A stretch of 64,000 nucleotides of DNA from Corynebacterium jeddahense. Its GTDB lineage: Bacteria; Actinomycetota; Actinomycetes; Mycobacteriales; Mycobacteriaceae. Positions within the stretch are counted from its first letter, which is position 1. Every line of letters starts with the position of its first letter. This document shows positions 9,929 through 18,140 of the stretch, piece after piece. The stretch lies in assembly GCF_028609865.1 (NCBI RefSeq), contig NZ_CP063194.1:1364001-1428000 (forward strand), read 5' to 3'. The position numbers and the translations under genes are program-made. The notes under the pieces are model-generated. The model saw only the letters and a list, made by a program, of their open reading frames with translations. It did no database searches and had not been told where the DNA came from.

Positions 9929-11020
9929 ATGGCCGACAAGGTGACGCTCTACGACCGCGCGCTGCGCGCGATGTTTCTGCTCCCCCCGGAGCGCATCCAC
10001 GGCATCATCAGCGGCGCGCTGCACGTGTTGCACACCGTCACGCCCGCGAACCGCGTGATGGAGAAAGTCGTGCGCGTGCACGACCCGGTGCTGCGCCAGA
10101 CCGTGTTCGGGGTGGACTTCCCCGCCCCGCTGGGCCTCGCCGCCGGCTTTGACAAGAACGCCGAGGCGATCGACGCCTGGGGCGCCATCGGCTTCGGCTA
10201 CGCCGAGATGGGCACCGTGACCCCGAAGCCGCAGCCGGGCAACCCCGCACCCCGTCTGTTCCGCCTGCCCGAGGACAAGGCGATTTTGAACCGGATGGGC
10301 TTCAACAACAAGGGCGCGCTTACGGTTGCGGATAACCTTCGGGCGCGCCGCTCCCGTGATGTAGTGGGCATCAACATCGGCAAGAACAAGACGAGCGAGG
10401 ACGCCGTGGCCGATTACCGCGCCACCGCGACGCTGCTCGGCGGGCTGGCGGATTACCTCGTGGTCAACGTCTCCTCCCCCAACACGCCGGGCCTGCGTGA
10501 TCTCCAGGCTGTAGAGGAGCTGCGTCCGATCCTGGAGGTAGTAAAGAAGTCCACCACTACCCCGGTGCTGGTGAAGATCGCGCCAGACCTTTCCGACGAA
10601 GACATCGACGCCGTGGCAGACCTGGCCGTGGAGCTGGACCTGGCCGGCATTGTGGCCACGAACACGACCATTTCCCGCGATGGGCTGAAAACGGACGCAG
10701 CCAAGGTGGAAGCCATGGGGGCAGGCGGGGTGAGCGGAGCTCCCGTTGCCAAGCGCTCGCTCGAGGTGCTTAAGCGCCTCAACGAGCGCGTGGGCGACAA
10801 GCTGGTGCTGGTTAGCGTCGGCGGCATCTCTACGCCCGAGCAGGCGTGGGAGCGCATTGCCGCGGGCGCGAGCCTGCTGCAGGGCTACACCCCGTTCATT
10901 TACGGCGGGCTGGGCTGGATCCGCGGCATCCACCGCGGGATCGCCGCGCAGATTAAAGCCCACGGCCTGGACTCAATTGAGCAGGCCGTGGGCAGCGGGC
11001 TGGAGTGGAAAGCGCTCTAA
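9929..11020 (+). CDS. pyrD: Dihydroorotate dehydrogenase (quinone), class 2; possibly mosaic
   Basis: A 363-residue FMN enzyme of de novo pyrimidine synthesis that oxidises dihydroorotate at the membrane with quinone as acceptor. The FMN-site motif [13 protein letters not shown], the class-2 catalytic serine in [23 protein letters not shown] and SVGGIST are all present. The start ATG at 9929 has an AGGAGGA Shine-Dalgarno 4 nt upstream; the ATG at 9905 is less well placed. The 3' third is repeated in diverged form at 13327-13555. From about 10.3 kb onward the codon choice looks less GC-extreme than in the 5' half, so the 3' part may have been replaced by recombination (inference). Confidence 0.95.
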   Translation: MADKVTLYDRALRAMFLLPPERIHGIISGALHVLHTVTPANRVMEKVVRVHDPVLRQTVFGVDFPAPLGLAAGFDKNAEAIDAWGAIGFGYAEMGTVTPKPQPGNPAPRLFRLPEDKAILNRMGFNNKGALTVADNLRARRSRDVVGINIGKNKTSEDAVADYRATATLLGGLADYLVVNVSSPNTPGLRDLQAVEELRPILEVVKKSTTTPVLVKIAPDLSDEDIDAVADLAVELDLAGIVATNTTISRDGLKTDAAKVEAMGAGGVSGAPVAKRSLEVLKRLNERVGDKLVLVSVGGISTPEQAWERIAAGASLLQGYTPFIYGGLGWIRGIHRGIAAQIKAHGLDSIEQAVGSGLEWKAL

Positions 11021-11057
11021 GCTTGACCGGCTGCGCTGCGGCGCAGCACCACCGCGC
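10706..11057 (+). repeat. Copy A of the pyrD 3'-end direct repeat
   Basis: This stretch holds the functional 3' end of pyrD and the first ~37 bases beyond its stop. It aligns without gaps to 13327-13494 (offset 2621) and, after an 86-nt gap in copy B, to 13495-13592 (offset 2535). By eye the coding part is about 85 % identical, so this is not a recent exact duplication. It contains the hairpin GCTGCGC-TGCG-GCGCAGC at 11030-11047, which recurs at 13565-13582. The two copies bracket the accessory insert. Confidence 0.9.
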
Positions 11058-11459
11058 CCACCTGGGTTCGGGAACCTCACCGATCAACTCCAGCGGCGGC
11101 CCGGGACGCGGACCACCTGTCGTGGCTGTCTTGGGCTGAGTGTGGCTTGGCTTTGGGCAGTGCGTTGTACGCATTGCCGTGGTGATGCGGTCGCGTGCTA
11201 GACGGCGTGGAGAACCCTAGAATGATCGTGCTTCTTAAAGGCCCGTTTGGGTGTGAAAGCTAGATTCGAAGTTAGCTGGTAGAAGCGCATCGCACGGAGG
11301 GTGACCGACCATTAACCAGACCCTATTTCAAAAATCGCTCACGTGGCAAGTCGGGTAGAGACTTGCAGCTGCGGTGGCAGCAATGCGCAAAGACGAAGTG
11401 TGCATTACTCTTACGAGCGCCAGCCGTGAGTTAAATATCGCTTCGGCGTCCGTACGCAT
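11058..11459. other. Non-coding left part of the accessory insert
   Basis: About 400 bases without a convincing gene. The first bases (CCACCTGGGT) match a later part of the flanking membrane gene near 13708, so a remnant of that gene's end is fused here with an internal deletion. The rest is lower in GC than the surroundings. A TAGAAT sequence at 11218-11223 could be a -10 element for the genes that follow, with no clear -35 partner. No tRNA, integrase or insertion sequence end was recognised. Confidence 0.55.
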
Positions 11460-11475
11460 TTGGAGGTATACAGTC

Positions 11476-12092
11476 GTGAAAAACACTACGCCTTACGTTC
11501 TTTCCTAAGTGCAGTGACCGTGATGAGCTTGACATTGAGCTTTTTGCCAACTGCGACAGCTCAACCACCGAAACCTAGTGTCTCACCGATGAAACCATCG
11601 GATCCCGCATCATTTACATCCGATCAAGAGCAGTTGTCAAACGGTATATCCAAGGGCTTCGAGACCTTCTTCACAGAAATCGTCTACGAAAAGTCCCCGG
11701 GTGACTGGGCTATTAACTACGACGACGCTAGCGAAATGGGCCTTTCCCGCGAAGACGCCGATATACTCGCCGCGTTCATGGGCTCCCCCGATTCATACAC
11801 AGATGGCACGGCGGTCACGACGTACGACCTCGGAACTTTCGGCCAATGTGTTGTATCTAATGCCCTCGGTATTCCCTTAACGTGGGCCGACGGTCAAGAA
11901 ATTGGTCGCTACCTGAAGAACAAGCAATGGAAACTCGCGGCTGACAAAATTGTCTCACTCGCCGCGGTATACGGCGCGACCGCTTCCCTCGAATACGGCA
12001 TCAAAGCCCTGGGCGGCCCGGCAGTGAGGGCGGGGCAGCTCGCTCTCTACGCGGGTTCATGCGCGGTTAGTGAGCAAATTCACATTGGTTAG
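11476..12092 (+). CDS. Secreted two-cysteine protein, bacteriocin-precursor-like, with apparent 5' frameshift
   Basis: A secreted protein of about 205 residues if a frameshift is corrected. A GGAGGT Shine-Dalgarno (11462-11467) precedes a GTG at 11476, but that frame stops after ten codons. Adding one A to the A5 run at 11479-11483 joins the GTG to the long frame and yields an ideal signal peptide (Lys-Lys n-region, hydrophobic core, cleavage near TATA-Q). As it stands, the long frame is open from a TTG at 11460 without its own ribosome site, or from ATG 11523. The mature part is Ser/Pro-rich, then has an Asp/Glu-rich middle and a hydrophobic C-terminal ~70 residues with two cysteines (FGQC, AGSC). 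No family is recognised with certainty. Size, secretion, paired Cys and the SdpI neighbour recall SDP-type toxins, but sequence similarity to SdpC is not evident. Confidence 0.55.
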
Positions 12093-12103
12093 GAACTTAT
12101 AGT

Positions 12104-12412
12104 ATGGGTTCTCGGTTTGAAATGGGATTCGGGGGTGCACTTGCCGCACGAGAGGAGAATGGGGCACCATGGGTTCCGCCATGGTGGCAGAGCTTCGTTA
12201 TCGTGCCTCTCGCAGTGATTGCCATGTATATTGTGTTTCCTGTCGGCACCGATTCCAACACGCGGTCCCCGAACCCAGGCGGCTCAATCTGGAACAATTT
12301 GAGCTTGGATCACTTAATCGCACCGGTGACCTTTACATTAGGCGTATATTACCTATTGATTTTGCCGATCTTCTATCTCCGCAGGTATCGCTGGAATAAG
12401 AAGAACCGCTAG
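12104..12412 (+). CDS. Small two-helix membrane protein of the accessory insert
   Basis: A 102-residue protein with two predicted transmembrane helices (about residues 30-47 and 75-91) and a basic C-terminal tail (RRYRWNKKNR), so both ends are probably cytoplasmic. The ATG is 11 nt after the stop of the secreted protein and an AGGAA sequence (12091-12095) is a fair ribosome site. No known domain is recognised. Its place between a secreted protein and an SdpI-family protein suggests export, processing or immunity, which is inference. GC content is lower than in flanking core genes. Confidence 0.65.
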   Translation: MGSRFEMGFGGALAAREENGAPWVPPWWQSFVIVPLAVIAMYIVFPVGTDSNTRSPNPGGSIWNNLSLDHLIAPVTFTLGVYYLLILPIFYLRRYRWNKKNR

Positions 12413-12638
12413 TAGTTTTGCAGCGCCTGCAAGCTCTCGTCGATGGATCTCGCTGAATTTTATTTGGACGCCACCGCAGGACTCCTGAGTCATGCGGGTT
12501 ACTTTGAGCGGTTCGGGTAAGCGCTGTTGGAGCGTGAACAGCTCGACGAATCCGTAGTTCAAACTTTTGAACGCACCTCACGTGCTTTTGACGATTAGAC
12601 CAGCACTCCGTCGTTTCGATTTTGAAGGTGATTTACAA
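12413..12638. other. Intergenic stretch within the accessory insert
   Basis: About 225 bases between the two membrane-protein genes. A short open frame exists on the minus strand (12353-12562), but it has no supporting ribosome site or recognised domain and overlaps the upstream gene. No clear terminator or promoter is seen. It may be remnant DNA of a lost gene. Confidence 0.4.
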
Positions 12639-13010
12639 GTGGGTTCCGCCCTTGCGATTTCTGCCTTGGCCCTCCTATTTTTCGGCGTGAATTCCCTGAT
12701 ACTGTGCAGAAGGACGGTAAACGGAACGAACTCGCGCAACGGTGGTTTTGGAATTCGAACTCAAGCGACCAGAACTAGCGACGCGGCATGGAACGCGGGG
12801 CACAGAGCAGCCGTCCCACTACTGCGGGCCTTTGGTGTTCTCGGCATTCTCTTCGCCCTACTCCTCGTCGTAATTGGCCTCCTTGCACCCAACATATGCG
12901 CGCGACTAGGAATAGCCATCCGGTTAATCGCCTACGCAGTTGCGGGCAGTGGATTTTTTATTGCGGTGAAGAAAGCTGATTCCGCTGCCAGGGGCGTTAG
13001 CGAGCAATGA
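12639..13010 (+). CDS. SdpI-family membrane protein (putative immunity protein)
   Basis: A 123-residue membrane protein with an N-terminal helix, then the SdpI/YhfL-family loop FGIRTQATRTSDAAW-x3-HR (about residues 37-56) and two further helices. In Bacillus subtilis SdpI gives immunity to the SDP toxin; many actinobacterial members are short single-domain versions like this. The GTG at 12639 is preferred because GAAGGTGAT lies about 8 nt upstream and the protein then begins with its first helix; an upstream TTG (12567) would add 24 polar residues. Being in the same small insert as a secreted two-cysteine protein makes an immunity role plausible but unproven. Confidence 0.75.
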   Translation: MGSALAISALALLFFGVNSLILCRRTVNGTNSRNGGFGIRTQATRTSDAAWNAGHRAAVPLLRAFGVLGILFALLLVVIGLLAPNICARLGIAIRLIAYAVAGSGFFIAVKKADSAARGVSEQ

Positions 13011-13315
13011 TAGACACCATCTAATACAGCGGTCTGAGTAAGCAACGTACGGCGGGCCGAAAATCACGATGACGATAGCGTAGCCGGCGGGCTCCGCCCC
13101 TCAAAATTGGGAGGATCCACGGTGTCGCGACTGCCACAACGACGAGCCCGCACGACGGCGTTTTTTGGGCAGCGCCGCCTGTTGCGGACCGTGCAGCCGC
13201 TATGTACCCGATGCAGAGCGCGCTAGCATAGAACCCCATGGCAGCACCTTCGGACCATGGGTCGCCAAGATTCCTGGAACTTTCAATGTAGCGGAAAGTA
13301 GAAACAAGCCGACAG
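13011..13315. other. Right part of the accessory insert, no convincing gene
   Basis: About 300 bases between the SdpI-family gene and the pyrD remnant. The composition rises back toward the genome average. A 72-codon minus-strand frame (13021-13239) has two hydrophobic stretches but no ribosome site or recognisable domain; it could be a decayed membrane gene. A TTTTTT run at 13161-13166 follows GC-rich bases but no clean terminator stem was found. Confidence 0.4.
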
Positions 13316-13555
13316 ACGATGCCGAGGTCGAGGCCATGGAGGTCGGCGGGGTAAGCGGAGCTCCCGTCTCTAAGCGTTCGCTCGAGGAGCTCAAGCGCCT
13401 CAACGAGCGAGTCGGATACAAGCTGGTGCTGGTCAGCGTCGGTGGCATTTCCACCCCGGAGCAGGCGTGGGAGCGCATCGCCGCGGGCGCGAGCCCACGG
13501 CCTGGACTCGATTAAGCATGCCGTGGGCAGCGGGCTGGAGTGGAAAGCGCTCTAA
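13316..13555 (+). pseudogene. pyrD 3'-end remnant (copy B)
   Basis: A truncated second copy of the C-terminal part of dihydroorotate dehydrogenase: [28 protein letters not shown] and [20 protein letters not shown] are recognisable. Relative to pyrD it lacks everything before about codon 255 and has an 86-nt internal deletion at 13494/13495 (microhomology AGC), which shifts the frame to a stop at 13513-13515. The last ~40 bases again match the real pyrD end, including the TAA at 13553-13555. It directly abuts the converging membrane-protein gene, as an intact pyrD end would in an uninterrupted locus. Confidence 0.9.
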
Positions 13556-13908
13556 GCGTGTCCGGCTGCGCTGCGGCGCAGCACCACCGCGCAAAGTCCG
13601 GCGGCGAGCGCCCAGCCGATCAGCCAGAACGGCGTGGTGGCCATGAGTTCGGTGTCGGGCGCGATGAACCCGAGCCCGATGAGCACCACGGCCGCGAGCA
13701 GCGCGCCCACCTGGGTGCGCGAGCCTTCTTGTTTCGTGTTGTAGGTGGCGAAGGCACCGACGATAGCCACCGCCGCGATGACGGAGAGCACCTGCGGGGT
13801 GACGGGGAACGCGGCGTCGCCGCGGAGCAGCGCCAGCACGGCGTAGAGCACGAGCACGAGTGCGATGCCCATGAACGCGCCGCCGGCGCGGAGTTGCACT
13901 GGAACCAT
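13552..13908 (-). CDS. Small four-helix membrane protein
   Basis: A 118-residue protein with about four hydrophobic helices and a basic/alanine C-terminal tail; no enzyme motif. Its stop codon overlaps the TAA of the pyrD remnant in a 4-nt CTAA convergent overlap, so in the ancestral locus it was the gene facing pyrD tail to tail. A deleted fragment of its 3' end is also present just after the functional pyrD (11021-11067). It reads toward pyrD and starts 10 nt before the YbhB-like gene's stop. Function is unknown. Confidence 0.75.
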   Translation of the reverse strand: MVPVQLRAGGAFMGIALVLVLYAVLALLRGDAAFPVTPQVLSVIAAVAIVGAFATYNTKQEGSRTQVGALLAAVVLIGLGFIAPDTELMATTPFWLIGWALAAGLCAVVLRRSAAGHA

Positions 13909-13918
13909 TCGGCGAATC

Positions 13919-14452
13919 TTACTGGTTCTCGTACCAGCCCCAGATGATTGCTCGGCCGAGCGAGTGGAAGTTCAGGTTGAAGCCGAGCTGCGTGGGGTTG
14001 GCAATCTCGTCTGCGGGCAGCTCCGTGTCCACCGCGTGGACGGCAAACAGGTAGCGGTGCGGGCCGTGGCCGGCCGGCGGGTTCGCGCCGTAGAAGCCCT
14101 GCACGCCGCTGTCGCCGGTGAGCACCACCGCGCCGATGCCGAGGCCATCCTTCGCGCCCGCGCCGGCGGGCAGCTCGGTGACGTCAGCCGGGATGTTGAA
14201 CGCGGACCAGTGCCAGAAACCGGAGGCGGTCGGCGCGTCCGGGTCGAAGCAGGTCACAGCGTACGTCTTGGTGCCCTCCGGGGCGCCGGACCAGGACAGC
14301 TGCGGGCTGGTGGCGTTATCGCCGGCAAGCGTGTCGGCGAGGCGCTCGCCATCGACGATGTCCTCGGAGGCGATGTCGAAGGACGGCACGTCCGCGAGCG
14401 GGGCGTACGGGTCGGGGCCGGGGAAACGGTCGGAATCGTAGGAAGTAGTCAT
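13919..14452 (-). CDS. YbhB/YbcL-family (PEBP-like, Raf-kinase-inhibitor-like) protein
   Basis: A 177-residue cytosolic protein of the phosphatidylethanolamine-binding-protein superfamily. The ligand-site segments SPQLSWSGAPEGTKTYAVTCFDPDAP (read in two parts) and GFWHWSAFNIPADVTELP, and the later GYYGANPPAGHGPHRYLF-like segment (here GFYGANPPAGHGPHRY) are characteristic. Bacterial members have no firmly known role. It lies 10 nt upstream of the four-helix membrane protein on the same strand, and may be co-transcribed with it. Confidence 0.9.
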   Translation of the reverse strand: MTTSYDSDRFPGPDPYAPLADVPSFDIASEDIVDGERLADTLAGDNATSPQLSWSGAPEGTKTYAVTCFDPDAPTASGFWHWSAFNIPADVTELPAGAGAKDGLGIGAVVLTGDSGVQGFYGANPPAGHGPHRYLFAVHAVDTELPADEIANPTQLGFNLNFHSLGRAIIWGWYENQ

Positions 14453-14485
14453 GCCCCCATTCCTACCCGAGCGCCCCCGGGCGCG

Positions 14486-16291
14486 CTAGTAACCAGCGCC
14501 ACTCCACGCGGTGAAGAGTTGCGCGTATCTCCCGCCCGCGGCGAGCAGCTCGGCGTGGGTGCCGTCCTCGATGATGCGCCCGGCGTCCATGACGAGGATC
14601 CGATCCGCGGCCGCGGCCTGGTCCAGGCGGTGGGCGACGACAAGCGCGGTCGTGCCACGGGTGATCTCCGCCGCCGCCTGCTCGAGGGCGTTGGTCGCGT
14701 CGCTGCCCGCCTCCGCGGTCGCCTCGTCCAAGACGAGCACCTTCGGCCCCGCGAGCGCGACGCGGGCGAGCGCGACCTGCTGCGCCACCTCGGGCGGCAG
14801 TTCCTCCGCCCCCGCCCCAACCCGGGTATCCAGGCCGTGCGGGAACGCGCGGTGGAACTGGGGCGTCGTTTGGCCGAGCCCCACCGTCTCCAGTGCTGCG
14901 AGGAGTGCCGCGTCCCCCGCACCGGGCGCGGCCATCGCGAGGTCCTCGCGGAGGGTGCCCGCGAAGATGTGCACGTCCTGCGTCATGAGGGTGACGTTCT
15001 TCGCGGTCCACCGGTCGCTCACGGTGCCCGTGTCCACGTCCCCGACGAGGATGCGCCCGCCCGTGGGCTCGACGAGCCCGGCGATGAGCGCCGCGAGCGT
15101 CGACTTGCCCGCCCCCGACGTGCCCACGAGCGCCGTCGTCGTGCCGGCGGCGAGGGTGACGGTGAGGCCGTCGAGCACGTTCGCACCGCCCGGGTAGGCG
15201 AAGGTGACGTGGTCCACCACCACGTCCACCGGCGCGGCGAGGTCCGGTGGCAGCGCCGCACCGTCCCTGCCGTCCGCGAGCTTGGCCAGGGCCACCGCGC
15301 GCCCGATCGACGTCGCCGCGCTTTGCATCTCGCCGATGAAGAAGAGCGCGTTGAACACCATCACCTCGGCGCGGATGACCAGGAACACGGCGGCGCTCGC
15401 CTGCCCCGGCGTGATCGCCCCGCCGGAGGCGAGCCACACGCCGAGGCCCAGCGTGAGCAGGACCCAAGCGGCGAAGATGACCTGCCCGATGCCCATGAGG
15501 CGGATGAACCACGGCGCGCGGTCCATGTCCGCCTCGACGGCGCCCCACGACGTGCGCCGCATCCGCGCGAGCGCCCACCGCTCGAGCCCGAACGCGCGCA
15601 ATGTGGGCAGGCCGCGGACCGTATCCAACAGCACGGTGTTGCGGCGCGCCTCCGCCACGCTCACCGCGTTCGACGCGGCCGGGATGCTGCGCACGACGTC
15701 GCGGGCGAACGGGTAGGCGGCCGCCATGAGGAGAATGAGGATGAGCGCGAAGCGGACGTCGATAAGCAAGAGCCCAATCGCGGTGATCGGGAACACGAAC
15801 GCGGTGGTGAGTACGCGCGAGCCGATCGAGGTGATGGTTTGGACGACGTCGTCGATGTCCTTGGTCATGCGGGTGATGACGTTGCCGGTGCCGAGCTCCA
15901 TCACCCGCGGCACGGGTGCGCGCAGGATCGCGTCGAGGCAGCGTCGGCGCAGGTCGATGGACGCACGGGCGACCTTGAGGCCCACTACGTAATTGCCGAG
16001 GGCACGCAAGAACATCTCGACGAGCATGCAGGCCAGCGCTAGGCCGATGGTCATAACGAAGGCGCGGGTGCCGGTTCCCAGCAGTGGCACTGATCCGCCG
16101 GTGAGCGGGTCGACGCTGCGGCCGAACAGGTTCGACTGCGTGGTGTAGACGGCGACGATCAGCGCCTGGATGATCAGCAAACCCGCCCACCAGCGCTTGT
16201 CCAGAGCGTTGGGTAGCGCAGACAGGTACGCGAAGGTCTCCCTCACGCTCGCGGGGGCGACCGCGTCAGTGCGTTCGTACTCGCGCCGCAT
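14486..16291 (-). CDS. ABC exporter half-transporter with active Walker A/B but degenerate signature
   Basis: A 601-residue fused membrane/ATPase subunit of an ABC exporter: six-helix domain (about residues 30-320) followed by an ATP-binding domain (about 355-600). Walker A GTSGAGKS (390-397), Q-loop (MTQD, ~437), Walker B VLVLDE with catalytic Glu523 and H-loop His554 are intact. The ABC signature, normally LSGGQ, is replaced by LPPEV (about 499-503). It starts immediately after the stop of the partner half-transporter, so the two certainly form an operon and probably a heterodimer. The substrate is not deducible. Confidence 0.9.
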   Translation of the reverse strand: MRREYERTDAVAPASVRETFAYLSALPNALDKRWWAGLLIIQALIVAVYTTQSNLFGRSVDPLTGGSVPLLGTGTRAFVMTIGLALACMLVEMFLRALGNYVVGLKVARASIDLRRRCLDAILRAPVPRVMELGTGNVITRMTKDIDDVVQTITSIGSRVLTTAFVFPITAIGLLLIDVRFALILILLMAAAYPFARDVVRSIPAASNAVSVAEARRNTVLLDTVRGLPTLRAFGLERWALARMRRTSWGAVEADMDRAPWFIRLMGIGQVIFAAWVLLTLGLGVWLASGGAITPGQASAAVFLVIRAEVMVFNALFFIGEMQSAATSIGRAVALAKLADGRDGAALPPDLAAPVDVVVDHVTFAYPGGANVLDGLTVTLAAGTTTALVGTSGAGKSTLAALIAGLVEPTGGRILVGDVDTGTVSDRWTAKNVTLMTQDVHIFAGTLREDLAMAAPGAGDAALLAALETVGLGQTTPQFHRAFPHGLDTRVGAGAEELPPEVAQQVALARVALAGPKVLVLDEATAEAGSDATNALEQAAAEITRGTTALVVAHRLDQAAAADRILVMDAGRIIEDGTHAELLAAGGRYAQLFTAWSGAGY

Positions 16292-17830
16292 CTACGCCAC
16301 CTCCAATTCGGTTCCAGCGTGCTGCCACGCGGCGTTTCCGGTGATGACCACGGTGGTTTTGTCCGCTCTGAGCGCGGCGACGGCCTCCACGACGTCCGCT
16401 TGGGTCACGGAGTCGAGCCCCGTGGTCGGGTCGTCCAGGATGAGCACGTCCGGGTCGGCGGCGAGTGCCCTGGCAAGGGCGACGCGCTGACGCTGCCCGC
16501 CGGAGAGGTTCAAGCCGGCCTCCCCCAGCGGCGCGTCCGGCAACTCGCCGTTGGCGCCGATACCGCCGAGCCTGCGGAGGATGTCCTGGCAGTGGGCGGT
16601 GGCGAGCGCTTGCTTGACCGCCTCCTCCGGCACATCCCCGCGCGGATTCACGTTGTCTGCGATGGTGCCCTCAAACACGTTGACGGTGTGCGGCGGGAAC
16701 AGTACGTCGTCGCGCTGCGCCCACGCGGCGGCTGTGGCGTAGGAGCGCTCCGCCGGCGCGAGGATCCACAGCCCCGCGCCTGGGACCGGTGTGTCTGTTA
16801 GCTCGGGCCCCGCGGTGTCGTCGCCCGCGTGGTGCAGCTGCTCGATGCGCTGGCCACTCGCGACGGCCCTGCCCCACCCGCTGGCCAGATCGCCGAACGC
16901 GAAGCCCGCCATGTTCAATGCCGGAGGAACCAAAAGCGCCACCGACGTCAACTGCCCCGGAGTGATCTCGCCGCTCAGCGTCATCCACGCGCTCAAGCCC
17001 ACAATCGCCAGGTTGCACAGCCACGCCACGCAGAACCTGGCAAAACCCAACCACACCTCCACACGCAGGTGGGTGAGCATCAACCGCTTCGCCTCGGCTG
17101 TCTCAGTATGAAAACGCCCGGCCACGGTTGCGCCCGCCCCGAGGCCTTTGACAGTGCGTATGCCTTGCGACGCATCCGTGGCCAAGCCAGCAACATCCGC
17201 CTCCGCGGCGCGGCGCTTCAGCGACACCCGCGTCACCGGCCCCGCGGTCCACGCGGCGAACAGGGCGATGATCAGCGCACTCACTGGGATAGCCAACGAA
17301 ATCCACGGTGAGACCGACCACATCGCCACCATTGCGCCGACCGCGTAGCCGATGGCCATGAGCGGAAACGACAGCAGCTCGCGGTAGCGGCCGACGGTGT
17401 TCGCGTCCGCGTCGATGGTGTTGAGCACCGTGCCCGGGCTCATCGCGCCCGCGCCGCGGCGCAGCACGCCGGAGGTGAGGTGCAGCTGGGCGTTGTGGGT
17501 GACGCGGCGCACGGATGCCGTCGATAAGCCATCGCCCGTCGCTTCCCCGATAAACTGCACGACGAAGATGGCCACGAGCGCGGCGAAGAGCCACCAGGCG
17601 TCGAACGGCGACTCGCCGAGGAGCCCGTCCACGATCTTGCCCACGATGACCGGCACGAACGCGGAGATGCCGGAGCCGATGAGGTAGCTGAGCACGTGGA
17701 GCACGAGCACGCCCGGGTACGCCGCGACCATATCGCGGACCACGCGGTTGCCGCTCGTCCACCGCCCGGGGTGCAGCTGGGCGGGGTCGTTCACGGGCGG
17801 GGCCGCGGGGACGAACCAGCGGTACGTCAT
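16292..17830 (-). CDS. ABC exporter half-transporter lacking Walker A, with canonical LSGGQ
   Basis: A 512-residue partner subunit. Six hydrophobic helices occupy about residues 35-320, then a shortened ATPase domain follows. Where Walker A should be, the sequence reads [13 protein letters not shown]: all three glycines and the lysine are lost, and about 35 residues that normally separate Walker A from the Q-loop are missing. The signature [15 protein letters not shown] (442-456) is perfect, while Walker B is VLILDD, with Asp in place of the catalytic Glu, and no H-loop His is seen before the protein ends. The ATG at 17830 is chosen; the frame stays open upstream to 17962, running to the tRNA edge. 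Confidence 0.88.
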   Translation of the reverse strand: MTYRWFVPAAPPVNDPAQLHPGRWTSGNRVVRDMVAAYPGVLVLHVLSYLIGSGISAFVPVIVGKIVDGLLGESPFDAWWLFAALVAIFVVQFIGEATGDGLSTASVRRVTHNAQLHLTSGVLRRGAGAMSPGTVLNTIDADANTVGRYRELLSFPLMAIGYAVGAMVAMWSVSPWISLAIPVSALIIALFAAWTAGPVTRVSLKRRAAEADVAGLATDASQGIRTVKGLGAGATVAGRFHTETAEAKRLMLTHLRVEVWLGFARFCVAWLCNLAIVGLSAWMTLSGEITPGQLTSVALLVPPALNMAGFAFGDLASGWGRAVASGQRIEQLHHAGDDTAGPELTDTPVPGAGLWILAPAERSYATAAAWAQRDDVLFPPHTVNVFEGTIADNVNPRGDVPEEAVKQALATAHCQDILRRLGGIGANGELPDAPLGEAGLNLSGGQRQRVALARALAADPDVLILDDPTTGLDSVTQADVVEAVAALRADKTTVVITGNAAWQHAGTELEVA

Positions 17831-17963
17831 CAATCGTCGGGGCGGGGTAAACACCCGGAAGAACCTAGCAAATCTTGCGGGCTGGGCTGGGGATTTGGAG
17901 CATGTGTGGGCCAGCCCTATAGTTATGCGAGTGCCCAGCCGAGAGGCTGAAACAACACCCAAA

Positions 17964-18049
17964 GCCCGGGTGGCGGAATGGCAGACGCGCTAGCTTGAGG
18001 TGCTAGTGTCCTATTAACGGACGTGGGGGTTCAAGTCCCCCCTCGGGCA
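17964..18049 (+). tRNA. tRNA-Leu (anticodon GAG)
   Basis: A complete class II tRNA: acceptor arm GCCCGGG / CTCGGGC, D-arm with GGCAGA, anticodon stem CTAGC/GCTAG around the loop TTGAGGT (anticodon GAG, reading CTC and CTT leucine codons), a long variable arm (TGTCC...GGACG) and a T-arm with GGTTCAAGTCC. The 3' CCA is not encoded. A TATAGT-like sequence about 45 nt upstream may be the promoter -10, and an intrinsic terminator follows at 18058-18090. Confidence 0.97.
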
Positions 18050-18057
18050 CAGATATC

Positions 18058-18090
18058 CACCCCGTCGCACACGTTGCGGCGGGGTGTTTT
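18058..18090 (+). terminator. Intrinsic terminator after tRNA-Leu
   Basis: An 11-bp stem (CACCCCGTCGC with GCGGCGGGGTG, one T-G pair) and a 7-nt loop, followed by TTTT, starting 8 nt after the tRNA. Confidence 0.85.
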
Positions 18091-18140
18091 CGCTGGCGTA
18101 CCCAGTGAATCGGGACCAGGGAATCGGGAGAGGAGGCGCG

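Noticed and set aside
11476-12092. Calling the secreted protein SdpC outright
   Set aside because: Length, signal peptide and two cysteines are similar, but no residue-level similarity to SdpC could be seen beyond general features, and SdpA/SdpB are missing.
12353-12562. 69-codon minus-strand gene in the insert
   Set aside because: Overlaps the two-helix protein gene and resembles no known transposase or integrase that I can name.
13021-13239. 72-codon minus-strand gene in the insert
   Set aside because: Some hydrophobic residues but no ribosome site and no domain; could be a remnant, not supportable as a gene.
11058-13592. Integrase-mediated genomic island with att sites
   Set aside because: No integrase or recombinase gene is present and the flanking repeats are long and diverged, which fits homologous recombination better than site-specific integration.
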